Assembly: GCA_000696115.1 (NCBI GenBank)
Contig: JJOH01000019.1
Coordinates: 1 to 64,000, forward strand
Direction of reading: 5' to 3'
DNA length: 64,000 nucleotides
From: Streptomyces olindensis
GTDB lineage: Bacteria > Actinomycetota > Actinomycetes > Streptomycetales > Streptomycetaceae
The position numbers and the translations under genes were made by a program. The notes beneath the pieces were generated by a model. It was not told where the DNA came from, ran no database searches, and worked only from the letters and a program-made list of their open reading frames with translations. Numbering within the stretch: the first letter of the stretch is position 1; each line of letters starts with the position of its first letter. Positions 51,767 through 60,900 of the stretch are shown piece by piece.

Positions 51767-53182
51767 TTACTGCCTTTCAGGGTCGAGCGGGAGGTCGAGC
51801 AGGGCGTTCTCGACCACTTCGGGCATGGCCGGGTGGATCCAGTACTGGCCCGTGGCCATGGAGCGGGCGTCCAGGCCGAAGGACATGCCCTGGATCAGCG
51901 GCTGGATCAGCGTCGGTGCTTCGGGGCCGATGATGTGCGCGCCGATCAACTCACCGGTGGCCGGGTCGGCGATGACCTTCGCGAAGCTGGTGGTGTCCTC
52001 CAGGGCCCAACCATGCGCGATGCCGCTGTAGTCCCGTGTCGCGGTCACGTAGGTCCGCCCGGTGGCCCGCGCCTGCTGCTCGGTGAGCCCGACGGAAGCG
52101 ATCCTCGGGGAGGAGAACACCGCGTGCGGGACGTAGCGGTGGTCGGAGGCGCGGAGGTCGTCCGGGTGCAGCAGGTTGTGCTGGACGGTGCGGGCCTCGT
52201 GGTTGGCGACGTGCCTGAGCTGCCAGGGCGAGGAGACGTCGCCGAGTGCCCACACCCCGGGCACCGAGGTCGCCTGTCGTTCGTCCACCACGATCCGGCC
52301 GTCCGGATACAGGGCGAGCCCTCCCCTGGCGGCGTCCAGGAGGTCGGAGTTGGGCCGGCGGCCGGTGGCCACCAGCAGCTCGTCGGTCTCCAGCGTCTCC
52401 GCGCCCTCGGGGCCTTCGAGGTCAAGGAGCAGCTTGTCCCCGGCTCTCGCGGCGCGCAGCAGTTTGCGGTTGAGGTGGAGGTCCCAACGGTCGCCGGCCA
52501 GGTCGGTGAATCGCCGGGCCACGTCCGTGTCCTCCTGCCGCAGCAGTATGTCGCCGCGGGCGATCAGCGTGATCTCGACGCCCAGGGACGAGAACACGTG
52601 AGCCAGCTCGGTGGCGACGAAGCCTGAGCCGAGGACGGTCATGTGGCGCGGGAGCCGGTCCATGCGCATCACCGTGTCGCTGGTGTGGTAGCCGAGCGCG
52701 TCGTCCAGGCCGGGCACCTCGGGGATGTCCGGGCGACTGCCGACGGCCACCACGACCTGGTCGGCGGTGATCGTGACCGGCCCGTCGGCGGTCTCCACGG
52801 TCAGCCGACGCTCGCCGGTGAAACGGGCGGTGCCTCGGTAGAGGGTGACGTTGTCACGACCGTGCGCGCGGTACCGCTCGCCGCCGGAGGCCAGAGGGTC
52901 GATACGGCCGAAGATCCTGTCGCGCACGGCGGGCCAGTCGACACCACGCAGGGTCAGGTCGACGCCCAGTGCGGCGCCGTGCTCCGGAGCGCGGGCCGTG
53001 TCGGCGGTGTGCACGAACATCTTGGTCGGAATGCAGCCGACGTTCAGGCACGTGCCGCCGAAGCTGTCGAGGGGGCCGACGCCCTTCTCGACGATGGCGA
53101 CCTTCCAGTCGGCGAACCGCTTGTCGACGATCGTGTTTCCGGAGCCGGAGCCGATGACGACGAGATCGAAGTGGTGGTCCAT
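51767..53182 (-). CDS. mtr: Mycothione reductase
   Basis: A 471-residue flavoprotein disulfide reductase. FAD fold LVVIGSGSGNTIVDKRFADW (the SGSGN start is characteristic), redox disulfide FGGTCLNVGCIPTK (about 43-50), NAD fold VLGSGFVATELAHVF, GVWALGDVSSPWQLRH and C-terminal YWIHPAMPEVVENALL. It reduces oxidised mycothiol with NADPH, which marks an actinobacterium. The stop is 3 bases from thioredoxin, and amine oxidase lies 7 bases upstream. Confidence 0.95.
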   Translation of the reverse strand: MDHHFDLVVIGSGSGNTIVDKRFADWKVAIVEKGVGPLDSFGGTCLNVGCIPTKMFVHTADTARAPEHGAALGVDLTLRGVDWPAVRDRIFGRIDPLASGGERYRAHGRDNVTLYRGTARFTGERRLTVETADGPVTITADQVVVAVGSRPDIPEVPGLDDALGYHTSDTVMRMDRLPRHMTVLGSGFVATELAHVFSSLGVEITLIARGDILLRQEDTDVARRFTDLAGDRWDLHLNRKLLRAARAGDKLLLDLEGPEGAETLETDELLVATGRRPNSDLLDAARGGLALYPDGRIVVDERQATSVPGVWALGDVSSPWQLRHVANHEARTVQHNLLHPDDLRASDHRYVPHAVFSSPRIASVGLTEQQARATGRTYVTATRDYSGIAHGWALEDTTSFAKVIADPATGELIGAHIIGPEAPTLIQPLIQGMSFGLDARSMATGQYWIHPAMPEVVENALLDLPLDPERQ

Positions 53183-53189
53183 GGGATCC

Positions 53190-54302
53190 CTAACGGCTCG
53201 TGGTGGGAGCGATGACGCTGCGGCTGCCGCTACCCGGGACGCCGGGCATGGTCAGTACGGCCCGCGCCGCTCGCTCTCCGGCCGCGAGGGCGCCTTCGAT
53301 GTGTCCGGCGTTCTCGGTCGCCGTCTCGGTCGACGCCCAGTGCAGGCGGCCGTCCAACGTCGCTTGCCGGTACCGGGGGTGGCCGAAGAGCGAGTAGTCG
53401 CCCAGGCCCTGCACGGTGGACGGGGATGTCCACCGCTCGGCGCTCCAGTTCTGCACGTGCAGGACGTCGGGCGTGGCCGCGGCCGGGCCGAAGAGCTGCA
53501 CGAGCTGCGCGGTGACGGCCTCGTCGAATCCCGGGCGCACGGTGCTCGCGTGGGCGAACCCGAACAGGGCGGCGGGCCGACCGTCGGGGCCGGACATGTC
53601 ATGGATCTCCTGCAGCGGCCCGGTCCTGCTGATCGCCGCACCGGCCAGTCCGTCCTCCCGCCAGAACGCTGTCGGGTAGTGGGCGACGACCTTCGCCACG
53701 GCTCCCATCCACACCGGCGTGGACCGGGCCAGGCGTACGAGGTCGGCGGGCAGCGCGTCGCCGAAGTCGATGCGCTCCAACGCCAGGGCCGGCGGGAGGG
53801 CCAGGACGACGTGCTCGGCACGCAGGCTTCCCGCCGCGGTGTGGACAGCGAGTCCGTCCTGTCCGTCCGGGTGGATGGCGGTGACGGGCGTGTTCAGCCG
53901 CAGGGACCCGGCCGGCAGCGCGGCGGCGAGGGCGGTCGCTATGCTCTGGGCTCCGGCGGCGAAGCGCCGGGAGGGTGCGTCGACCAGGTTGCCGCGCAGG
54001 CGGCGTACGTCGGTGGTCTCCTGGAGCAGGGTGTCGCCCACGAGGTGCTGCTCGAAGGTCTCGATGCCGCCGCGAGCGGCCAGGGCTCGTACGCGCTCCT
54101 CTCCGTCCCAGAACCAGGTGGCTCCCAGGTCGAGAGCCCGCTCTGGGTGCGCGGTGGGAGCGGAGAGGAGACGTCCGCCGATACGGTCGCGGGCCTCCAG
54201 GCAGACCGCGTCGCGGCCGGCCGTGTGCAGGGCGATGGCCGCGGCCAGCCCGGAGGCGCCGGCACCGACCACGATCACCTCGTGGCTGTCCTGGTGGGAC
54301 AT
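53190..54302 (-). CDS. FAD-dependent amine oxidase family protein
   Basis: A 370-residue flavin amine oxidase/protoporphyrinogen-oxidase-like protein from the ATG at 54302, with AAGGA ahead (a start at 54320 has no ribosome site). The FAD fold is VIVVGAGASGLAAAIAL and then ARDRIGGRLLS; the substrate-domain and C-terminal FAD stretch is RLHWASTETATENAGHIEGA. It oxidises amines or carbon-nitrogen bonds and makes H2O2, which may explain its place beside thiol-repair genes. The substrate is unknown. Confidence 0.88.
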   Translation of the reverse strand: MSHQDSHEVIVVGAGASGLAAAIALHTAGRDAVCLEARDRIGGRLLSAPTAHPERALDLGATWFWDGEERVRALAARGGIETFEQHLVGDTLLQETTDVRRLRGNLVDAPSRRFAAGAQSIATALAAALPAGSLRLNTPVTAIHPDGQDGLAVHTAAGSLRAEHVVLALPPALALERIDFGDALPADLVRLARSTPVWMGAVAKVVAHYPTAFWREDGLAGAAISRTGPLQEIHDMSGPDGRPAALFGFAHASTVRPGFDEAVTAQLVQLFGPAAATPDVLHVQNWSAERWTSPSTVQGLGDYSLFGHPRYRQATLDGRLHWASTETATENAGHIEGALAAGERAARAVLTMPGVPGSGSRSVIAPTTSR

Positions 54303-54340
54303 GGATGTCTTCCTTTTCAAGGCTGGGAGGGGTGGGGTGG

Positions 54341-55360
54341 TCAGGCGGCGTCGAGGACGATGCGGAATCGGGGGGCGCCGGAGCGCAGTCGGCTCACGGC
54401 TTCGCCGGCCTGCTTCAGCGGCATGCGCTCGATCATCGGCCGTACGCCGTTGGTGACGGCGAACCGCATCGCCTCTTCCGTCTCCGACGGGCTGCCGGTC
54501 AGGTGTCCGGTGAGGGTGTGGCCGTTCATGACGAGCCGAGCTGCCGGAACGGTCACGGAACCCGCGTCGACGCCGACGAGGGTGAGCTGTCCGTGCACGT
54601 TCAGCCCGGTGAGGAGTTCGTCCACGGGGGCGGTGGAGGAGGCGGTGTGCACGATGAGGTCCGCGCCGCCCCGGTCCTTCAGGCCGGCACCCGGGGCCTG
54701 GGCATTGCTGTCGATGTAGTGATGGGCGCCGAGGTCACGGGCGAGCTTCTCGCGCTCGCCGCCCCGGGCGATGGCGATGGTCTCGTAGCCGAGCTTCGCC
54801 GCGAACTGGACGGCGAGGTGCCCCAGACCGCCGAGCCCGAACACCGCCACGCGACCGCCGGCACGCGTGCCGGCCTTGCGGACGGCGTTGAAGGTCGTCA
54901 CGCCCGCACAGCCGAACGGGGCAGCGTCGAAGAAGTCGAGCCCGTCGGGGATCCGCACGAGGGCGTCGGCGGGCACGGTGATGCTCTGCGCCCAGCCGCC
55001 CGGATAGGACAGGCCGGGAATCTTGCGTTCCGGGCAGTGGACGACGTCACCGGCCCGGCAGAAGGAGCAGTGCCCGCAGCTCCCACCGAACCACCCCACG
55101 GCCACGCGGTCCCCGACCGCCCAGCCCTCGACCTGGTCGCCGAGCTCGGCAATGACGCCGGCCACCTCGTGCCCCGGCGTGACCGGGAAGGACGTACCCG
55201 CCCCGTTGGCCGCGGCCGTCCCGAGATCGGCGTTGCACACACCGCTCGCCATGACGGACACCCGGACCCAGTTACCCGTCGGTGATGTCGTCTCGGCGAC
55301 AGAGGGATGTACATGGCCGCGGGCCTCGGTCACGACCATGGTCACGGCGGTGTCTGACAT
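54341..55360 (-). CDS. Zinc-dependent alcohol dehydrogenase
   Basis: A 339-residue medium-chain dehydrogenase. Catalytic zinc ligands are in SGVCNADLG and PGHEVAGVI; structural zinc cysteines are in GSCGHCSFCRAGDVVHCPE; NAD fold VAVFGLGGLGHLAVQFA. It is the first gene of the redox operon and is divergent from a LysR gene across 125 bases. It is similar to AdhP-type alcohol dehydrogenases; the substrate is unknown. Confidence 0.92.
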   Translation of the reverse strand: MSDTAVTMVVTEARGHVHPSVAETTSPTGNWVRVSVMASGVCNADLGTAAANGAGTSFPVTPGHEVAGVIAELGDQVEGWAVGDRVAVGWFGGSCGHCSFCRAGDVVHCPERKIPGLSYPGGWAQSITVPADALVRIPDGLDFFDAAPFGCAGVTTFNAVRKAGTRAGGRVAVFGLGGLGHLAVQFAAKLGYETIAIARGGEREKLARDLGAHHYIDSNAQAPGAGLKDRGGADLIVHTASSTAPVDELLTGLNVHGQLTLVGVDAGSVTVPAARLVMNGHTLTGHLTGSPSETEEAMRFAVTNGVRPMIERMPLKQAGEAVSRLRSGAPRFRIVLDAA

Positions 55361-55485
55361 GGTTCCTCTTCCCTTCGCGACGCGACGAACATATAGATGG
55401 TGGTTATGCTGAGTCAGCAGGACCCCAACCGTAGGCAGGCGAAGAACAGCCGGGTAGGGGACATCAGTGAATGGAGCGATAAGGC

Positions 55486-56463
55486 ATGGCTATGATCGAT
55501 CGCCTGAATCTCGAAGGGCTGCGGTATGCGCAGGCGGTCGCCGAGACGAAGTCGTTCAGCGCCGCCGCACGCGCGTACGGCGTCACCCAGCCGGCCCTGT
55601 CCAACGGCATCGCCAAGCTGGAGGAGCGCCTCGGTGACAGGTTGTTCGACCGGTCGCCGCGCGGGGTGACCCAGACGGCGTTCGGGACCCGGATCCTGCC
55701 CCTGATCGAGCGGGCCCTGGTCGCGCTCGACGCGGTCGCGGCGGAGGCCAGGCGGCTGACCGAGCCGGGCGAGCAAAAGATCCGCATGGGCGTCTCACCG
55801 CTGATCGGCTCCCACCTCATCGCCCGGGCATTCAGCAAGGTGCAGGACCTGCCCCAGCCCCGCGACCTCGTGCTGCGCGAGGCGAACATGCAGGACCTGC
55901 GCGAATGCCTGCTCGCCGGGCAACTCGACATCATCCTGATCCCGGCCGTCACCGCCATGCCGCGCTTCGAGCACCGGGTCATCGACGTCGAACCGATCGT
56001 CGTCGTCAGCCCCGATGCGTCGGACGCGGCTCCGCTCGAACTTCAGGAAGCCGGCAAGGAGCAGTTCATCCTCGTACCGGACACCTGCGGCCTGACCACC
56101 TTCACCACGCAACTCTTCCAGGCACACGAGATGCCGCTGTGCACCTATCCGGGAGAGGCCGCCAGCTACCAGGTCCTGGAAGACTGGACCAAGCTGGGCC
56201 TGGGCTCGGCCATGGTCCCGCGCTCCAAGCTCACCTCGCCCGACGTGCCCCACCGGCCGCTGATGGACGAGGGCCGCGAAGTACAGATCTCCTTCGAAGC
56301 GGTCTGGAGCTCCGACTCCCCCCTCGGCCCGGACCTGCGCCGTCTGGCGGACAGCCTCGCGGCCGCCCGCCTCCAGGTACCGGCCGCCGTAGGAACCAGC
56401 CCAGCCGCCCGACCAGAGCCGCACACGCCCTCGTCAACGCCGCACATCTCAAAGGAGACGTGA
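55486..56463 (+). CDS. LysR-family regulator of the redox operon
   Basis: A 325-residue LysR protein. The HTH is YAQAVAETKSFSAAARAYGV then TQPALSNGIAKLEERLG. The effector domain contains cysteines at about 141, 201 (VPDTCGLTTF) and 219 (EMPLCTYPG). C201 falls where OxyR has its peroxide-sensing C199, with a second cysteine 18 residues later instead of nine. Being divergent to a thiol/peroxide operon, it may sense oxidants, but this is inference. A proline-rich tail follows the domain. Confidence 0.88.
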   Translation: MAMIDRLNLEGLRYAQAVAETKSFSAAARAYGVTQPALSNGIAKLEERLGDRLFDRSPRGVTQTAFGTRILPLIERALVALDAVAAEARRLTEPGEQKIRMGVSPLIGSHLIARAFSKVQDLPQPRDLVLREANMQDLRECLLAGQLDIILIPAVTAMPRFEHRVIDVEPIVVVSPDASDAAPLELQEAGKEQFILVPDTCGLTTFTTQLFQAHEMPLCTYPGEAASYQVLEDWTKLGLGSAMVPRSKLTSPDVPHRPLMDEGREVQISFEAVWSSDSPLGPDLRRLADSLAAARLQVPAAVGTSPAARPEPHTPSSTPHISKET

Positions 56464-57046
56464 CCGCAACAATTGGACGCGGCCGATGACACCTCTCCAA
56501 CTCCGGATCCACCGCTCCCACGCTGATCACATCACGCAGCACAGTGGCGTTGTCGCACCCGCCCGCGTCCACGGTTGCCCACCCGCCCGCGCCAAGGCGA
56601 ACGCCCCATGAGTGAGGGCGGGCGGCGCGTTAAGTCCCAGCGGACAGAGCCGCTCCTCAACAGAGAGCGCCATTGGCGCGGTGCCCGCTGACAATCATTC
56701 ACCGAGTGTGCGACAAGCCGATAGCGGCGCGATCGGCCCTGGATGGCACGCACCGCTCCTAGGACTGACGAAGACCGTGGAAGGACCAGCGGCTGACAGT
56801 GGTGAGCATATGCCGAGGCAGTCGCCGAGCCACTGCCCTAGCAGGTAGGCGGCGCTGACCCCGGCGGCGCAGTGTCGATACCGAGGTATGCATGCAGGAG
56901 TAAGGCAGGTCGATCACCAAGCTGACAAGGCGGATTCCGGCCGCGACCGGTCGGCCGACGGCGGCAACGAGTAGAGGGGCGTGCTGGCGCATGGCCCGGC
57001 CGAAAACGCTGCCCATCGACATGATCAGTGAGCCCGGACACTGCGG
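56464..57046. other. 580-base region between LysR and the helicase locus
   Basis: No gene recognised. Short minus-strand frames near 56760-57040 (RQHAPLLVAAVGRPVAAGI) look protein-like and might be a relic of a membrane protein. Composition is less regular than the flanking genes, which may mark the edge of an inserted island. Confidence 0.35.
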
Positions 57047-57904
57047 TCACACCCATGGAGGCCGGCCGGGGGCGGAGCGTGTGTGTCTTGTACTCCCGTC
57101 GCTCGCCGCCAAGTCGTTCAGAACAGCGTTGACCGTCGACCAGCATAGATCGGCCGTGTCGAAGTCTGCGCTGTGCTTGGCTCGCTTTTCAGCGAGAGGG
57201 TGGACCAGGTTGCGGTAGGTCCTGAGCAGTTCTGAGGCCATCTTCGCGTCCTGGTCGATCCACCCATTGGTGTGGGCGTGCTGGACGAGATCCTGTAACC
57301 CGGTGGCGCGGAGTGGCTTTGGCAGCGGCACGCTTGCCGGCCTGACCTCGGCAGCATGGACCAGCACGCCTTCGAGGAGGCTGCCGAGCATGATGACCGC
57401 TGACGTGTAGGCGCCGTGTTCTTGGCAGATGTGTGCCTCATCGAGGCGCAGTTGAACTGCGCGGACCAACTCCGGGTCGGAGACGACGTCGGTGATGGCT
57501 ACTTTGAGTTCCACCCTCTGCGGGCGTGGCGGGTTGTCAGGGTGGTACTCAACGAGGGCGGGCCAGCCGTTGCGGTAGTCGATGCGACGGCCCTCCAGGG
57601 CCAGGACCTCCTGAAGGCGTTCCAAGACGGGATCGTACTCGCTGGGCTGCTGCTGGTACTCCCGTCGGTCGGCCAGGCGCAGGACAACACGTTCGATGTC
57701 TCCGGCGTCGTCCTCCTTCCGTTCACGCAGGAGGTCCAGGATCCATCGCTGGCGCGGGCTGCCGTCGTGATCAGGGACGTCTTCCCAGCCGGCCCGCCGA
57801 AGGAAGAGCGCCAGCTCCCAGCCGCCCCGCCGCTTCATCCCAGGCTCATCACCACAGATCATGGCGGCGAGTTCGTCGAGTGTGCTGTCGTCGAAGTTCT
57901 CCAT
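57047..57904 (-). CDS. AbiJ-like N-terminal plus HEPN-like C-terminal protein, coupled to the helicase
   Basis: A 285-residue protein. The ATG at 57904 follows the helicase stop by one base (TGACATG), so the two are translationally coupled. Residues 1-120 (LDELAAMICGDEPGMKRRGG, WELALFLRRAGWEDVPDHDG, IERVVLRLADRREY) resemble the N-terminal domain found in AbiJ-type abortive infection proteins. Residues 150-280 are helical, with AYTSAVIMLGSLLEGVLVHA and TYRNLVHPLAEKRAK, like DUF4145/HEPN proteins with an R-N-x2-H motif. It may be an RNA-cleaving effector or a partner of the helicase. The domain calls are from memory of the families. Confidence 0.65.
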   Translation of the reverse strand: MENFDDSTLDELAAMICGDEPGMKRRGGWELALFLRRAGWEDVPDHDGSPRQRWILDLLRERKEDDAGDIERVVLRLADRREYQQQPSEYDPVLERLQEVLALEGRRIDYRNGWPALVEYHPDNPPRPQRVELKVAITDVVSDPELVRAVQLRLDEAHICQEHGAYTSAVIMLGSLLEGVLVHAAEVRPASVPLPKPLRATGLQDLVQHAHTNGWIDQDAKMASELLRTYRNLVHPLAEKRAKHSADFDTADLCWSTVNAVLNDLAASDGSTRHTRSAPGRPPWV

Positions 57905-57905
57905 G

Positions 57906-60900
57906 TCAAGCTGCCTCACTCTCATCGTCCAGCTCGCCGTCGTAGGGGTCCAGGTCCTCGTCGTCAGGCTCGGCATCGGCCAGTCCGACCGGTGTCCATG
58001 ACGTCTGAGGTTCGGTGTCATCCGTGGAGACCTCGGCCGTGCCGCGCGGGTGGATGCCCAGGTCCGTCAGGCGTTGCCACAAAGGGGCCAGAGCCTCTTC
58101 TGGTGAGAGCGCGAATGCGCTGCTGCGTACGCGCCAGAACGTCCAGCCGGCGCGGCGCAGTTCCCGTTCCCGCTCGGCGTCGTCGTGGATCTGCTGCCTG
58201 TCGGAGTGGTAGGGGCTTCCGTCGCATTCGACGGCGAGGCGCCCGTGGTCTCCGACGACGACGAGGTCGATGTACTTGCCGTTGACTTCCCACTGGGGTA
58301 CCACGTCGTAGCCGCGTTCCTTGATGCTCAGGAAGACCCGCTGTTCGAAGAGCGAGTCGAAGGGCTCACAGTGATGGTCCGGGCTGACGTTGGTCGGTTG
58401 ATGGGCGTGAGTGTAGGGAGGGGGCGGGCTCTGCATGTAGGTGAGCAGGGAGTGTCGCAGGTCTTTGCTGCTGAGCTGATCGGCGGTCATGGAATGGAAG
58501 AGCCACATCTGGTCGCGGGCTCGGCTGGCGGCGACGTTGAACCTTCGCTCGTGGTGACGCCCGGTCGCAGCGATGACGTTGGCGCCGTCGACGACCATCG
58601 ACAGCAGGATGACGTCGCGTTGGTCGCCTTGGAACTCCTCAGGGGTACCGACAAGGATGTTGTGACGTTCGCGAGCAGGCATGTCGATGCGCTCGTTGAC
58701 GAGGTCTTGTACGAGTCGTGTCTGGGCGCCCTGGCGCAGGATGATGACGCCCATGCTGCGGTCGGCGTAGGCCGGATCCTGTGTGAGGCGGTGGAGCTGC
58801 CCGACGACAGCTTCCGCTTCAGGGCGGTTGATCAGCTTGTCCCTGCGTCCTTCGCAGTGGCCCTCTTGAACGTGGACCACTTTCAGCGGGGGGAGCCGGT
58901 CCGAGCCATGCTGACGCAGCAGGATGAGCTGGTTGTCGGGATAGAACTGCATCGAGGACCACTTGATGATCTCGGGCATGCAGCGGAAGTGCTCGGTGAG
59001 GCGGATCACCTCCGTGAAGCGCGATGACAGCAGTTCATACAGGTTGGACTTGGGGTCGAAGCCTTCGCGCTGCCAGGGCTCGAGTGCGGCCATGCGTTCG
59101 TCGAAGATCTGAGTGATCCGGTCGTGCCTACTGCCGGTATAGAAGGGCGCGCACTGGCGGTCGTCTCCGACGACAATGATCCGCGGGGCGAGCCAGAGCA
59201 GCAGCAGGCCGTTCAGACCGACCTGGCTCGCTTCGTCTACGATCACGACATCGAAGGAGTCCGGTTCCGGGCTGATCGTTTCGGCAACCTGCCTCAGCGG
59301 CATGATCCACGCCGGTACGGCACCCTGGGCCGTCTGCATGGCTGAGCGGGCGTGGCGTTGATGACGCTTGCCGTAGTCCGTTGTCCCTTGACCGGCGTTG
59401 GCGATGGCGCTGGCGTACGCGGCCAGGGCTTGCTTGTGCTTTGTGGTCATCCGCCTTACGCAGTGGAGAGCCGCACGGTCGCAGACGAGTTGTTCCACCA
59501 GGCTCTTGAGTCGGACTTCGATCTGTGCCAGTTCTCCCTCCAGTTGGTCTTCACGCCCGGGAAGCAGATGCGTGTCGAGGAAGTCCTGTGCTTGCCGCCA
59601 TGCCCAGGCTTGGGGCAAGTCCGTGAAGCGGGCGCGCCAGTGCGCTGTGAGGGGATCGGCTGCGAATGCCAGTGCCAGCTCGGGGTGGGCTTCGCTGAGG
59701 CGCTGGAAGAGTTTGCTGGTCTCGCGCCGGTCCGCTTCGCGCTGGTAAGCCGCTGCCAGAGCGTCCACTGCGCGCGCGTAGGCCTGTGCGTCGCGGGAAG
59801 CTGCTGCACTGGCGGCATGTTGGAGTTCCTCAACGGCGTGCGGTTGTGGCTCCGGCAGGTCGGCGAGGAGCTCCTCGAGTTGCCGGCCTGCCGTCCGAAC
59901 CTGCAGGAGCTGGCGCGCTCGTGCCGTGGCGTGGCGGATATCCTGCCATTGTTCAGGGGTGGTGACCGAGGCTGGGATGCCATTGGCCAGCACGGTTGTG
60001 TGGACTTGGCGGATCACCTCGACACACGTGTCGACGGCCTGCAAGACAGCTGCCCTGTCCAGGAGTTCCGATACCAGCAACTCGGCCGTGTCTTGCCCGA
60101 CGGTCGATCCGACGCCTGCCCATCGGCCGCGCAGGGTACGGGCATGGGCGCGCATCTCCAGATGGCGCACCACCGCTGCGATCTGATCTCGGCCTGTGGG
60201 CGCCATGCCTTCAACACGGCACTGTTCCAGCAGGACACGGGCTTGTTTGAGAACGGCCGGCCGTGGCCAGCGCTTTTTCAACGCCCCGCCCTGCAGGACG
60301 TACTGCTCGACGTTGCGCCCGCTCACCAGGAGCTCTTTCTCCTCGCTTTCAGAAAGCTGCGGTATTTCCACCTCAAGGAACGAGGCGGCGGCTATCTCCT
60401 TCTGTGTCTGCTGGGCGCGCTGTGAGGCATTGCGGATGCTGTCCCACATTTGCTGCCATCGGCGTGCGATGCCGTCCTGAAGTGCGCGAGTGGACCACAC
60501 CTCTTCGTGCCATGAAGCAGGGTCCGCGGACAGTCCCACACTCTGCAGGGCCTGCTGGGCCTGCTCGAGCAGCGTTTCCAGGACCGAGAGTTCTGCGTCG
60601 CCGTGGTCGGCCAGCGTCTGCGCCAACAGGGTGACGGGCTCCGGCCCAAGAGATCCCTCGGCCGCTTCCAGTTCCTTGATGCCTCGGGCGACATCCGCGG
60701 GATTCGGCAGGGTGGCGGGATCAGGGCAGTAGTGGACATGCGCGTCGAGGATTCCCGGGCCATGCATGGTGACCAGCAGCCACAGTCGTTGAGCCTCATC
60801 CGTGTTCAAAGGCGGCAGCTGCTCCGGCTGGGCGGGGAGCCGCGGCATCCACTGGTATTCGGTGGTGCCGCGCTGGACTGCCTGCACGATCTCGTCGAGT

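Noticed and set aside
56760..57040. Minus-strand frame starting MSMGSVFGRAMRQH
   Set aside because: Slightly protein-like, but no ribosome site or family match; kept only as a remark in the gap entry.
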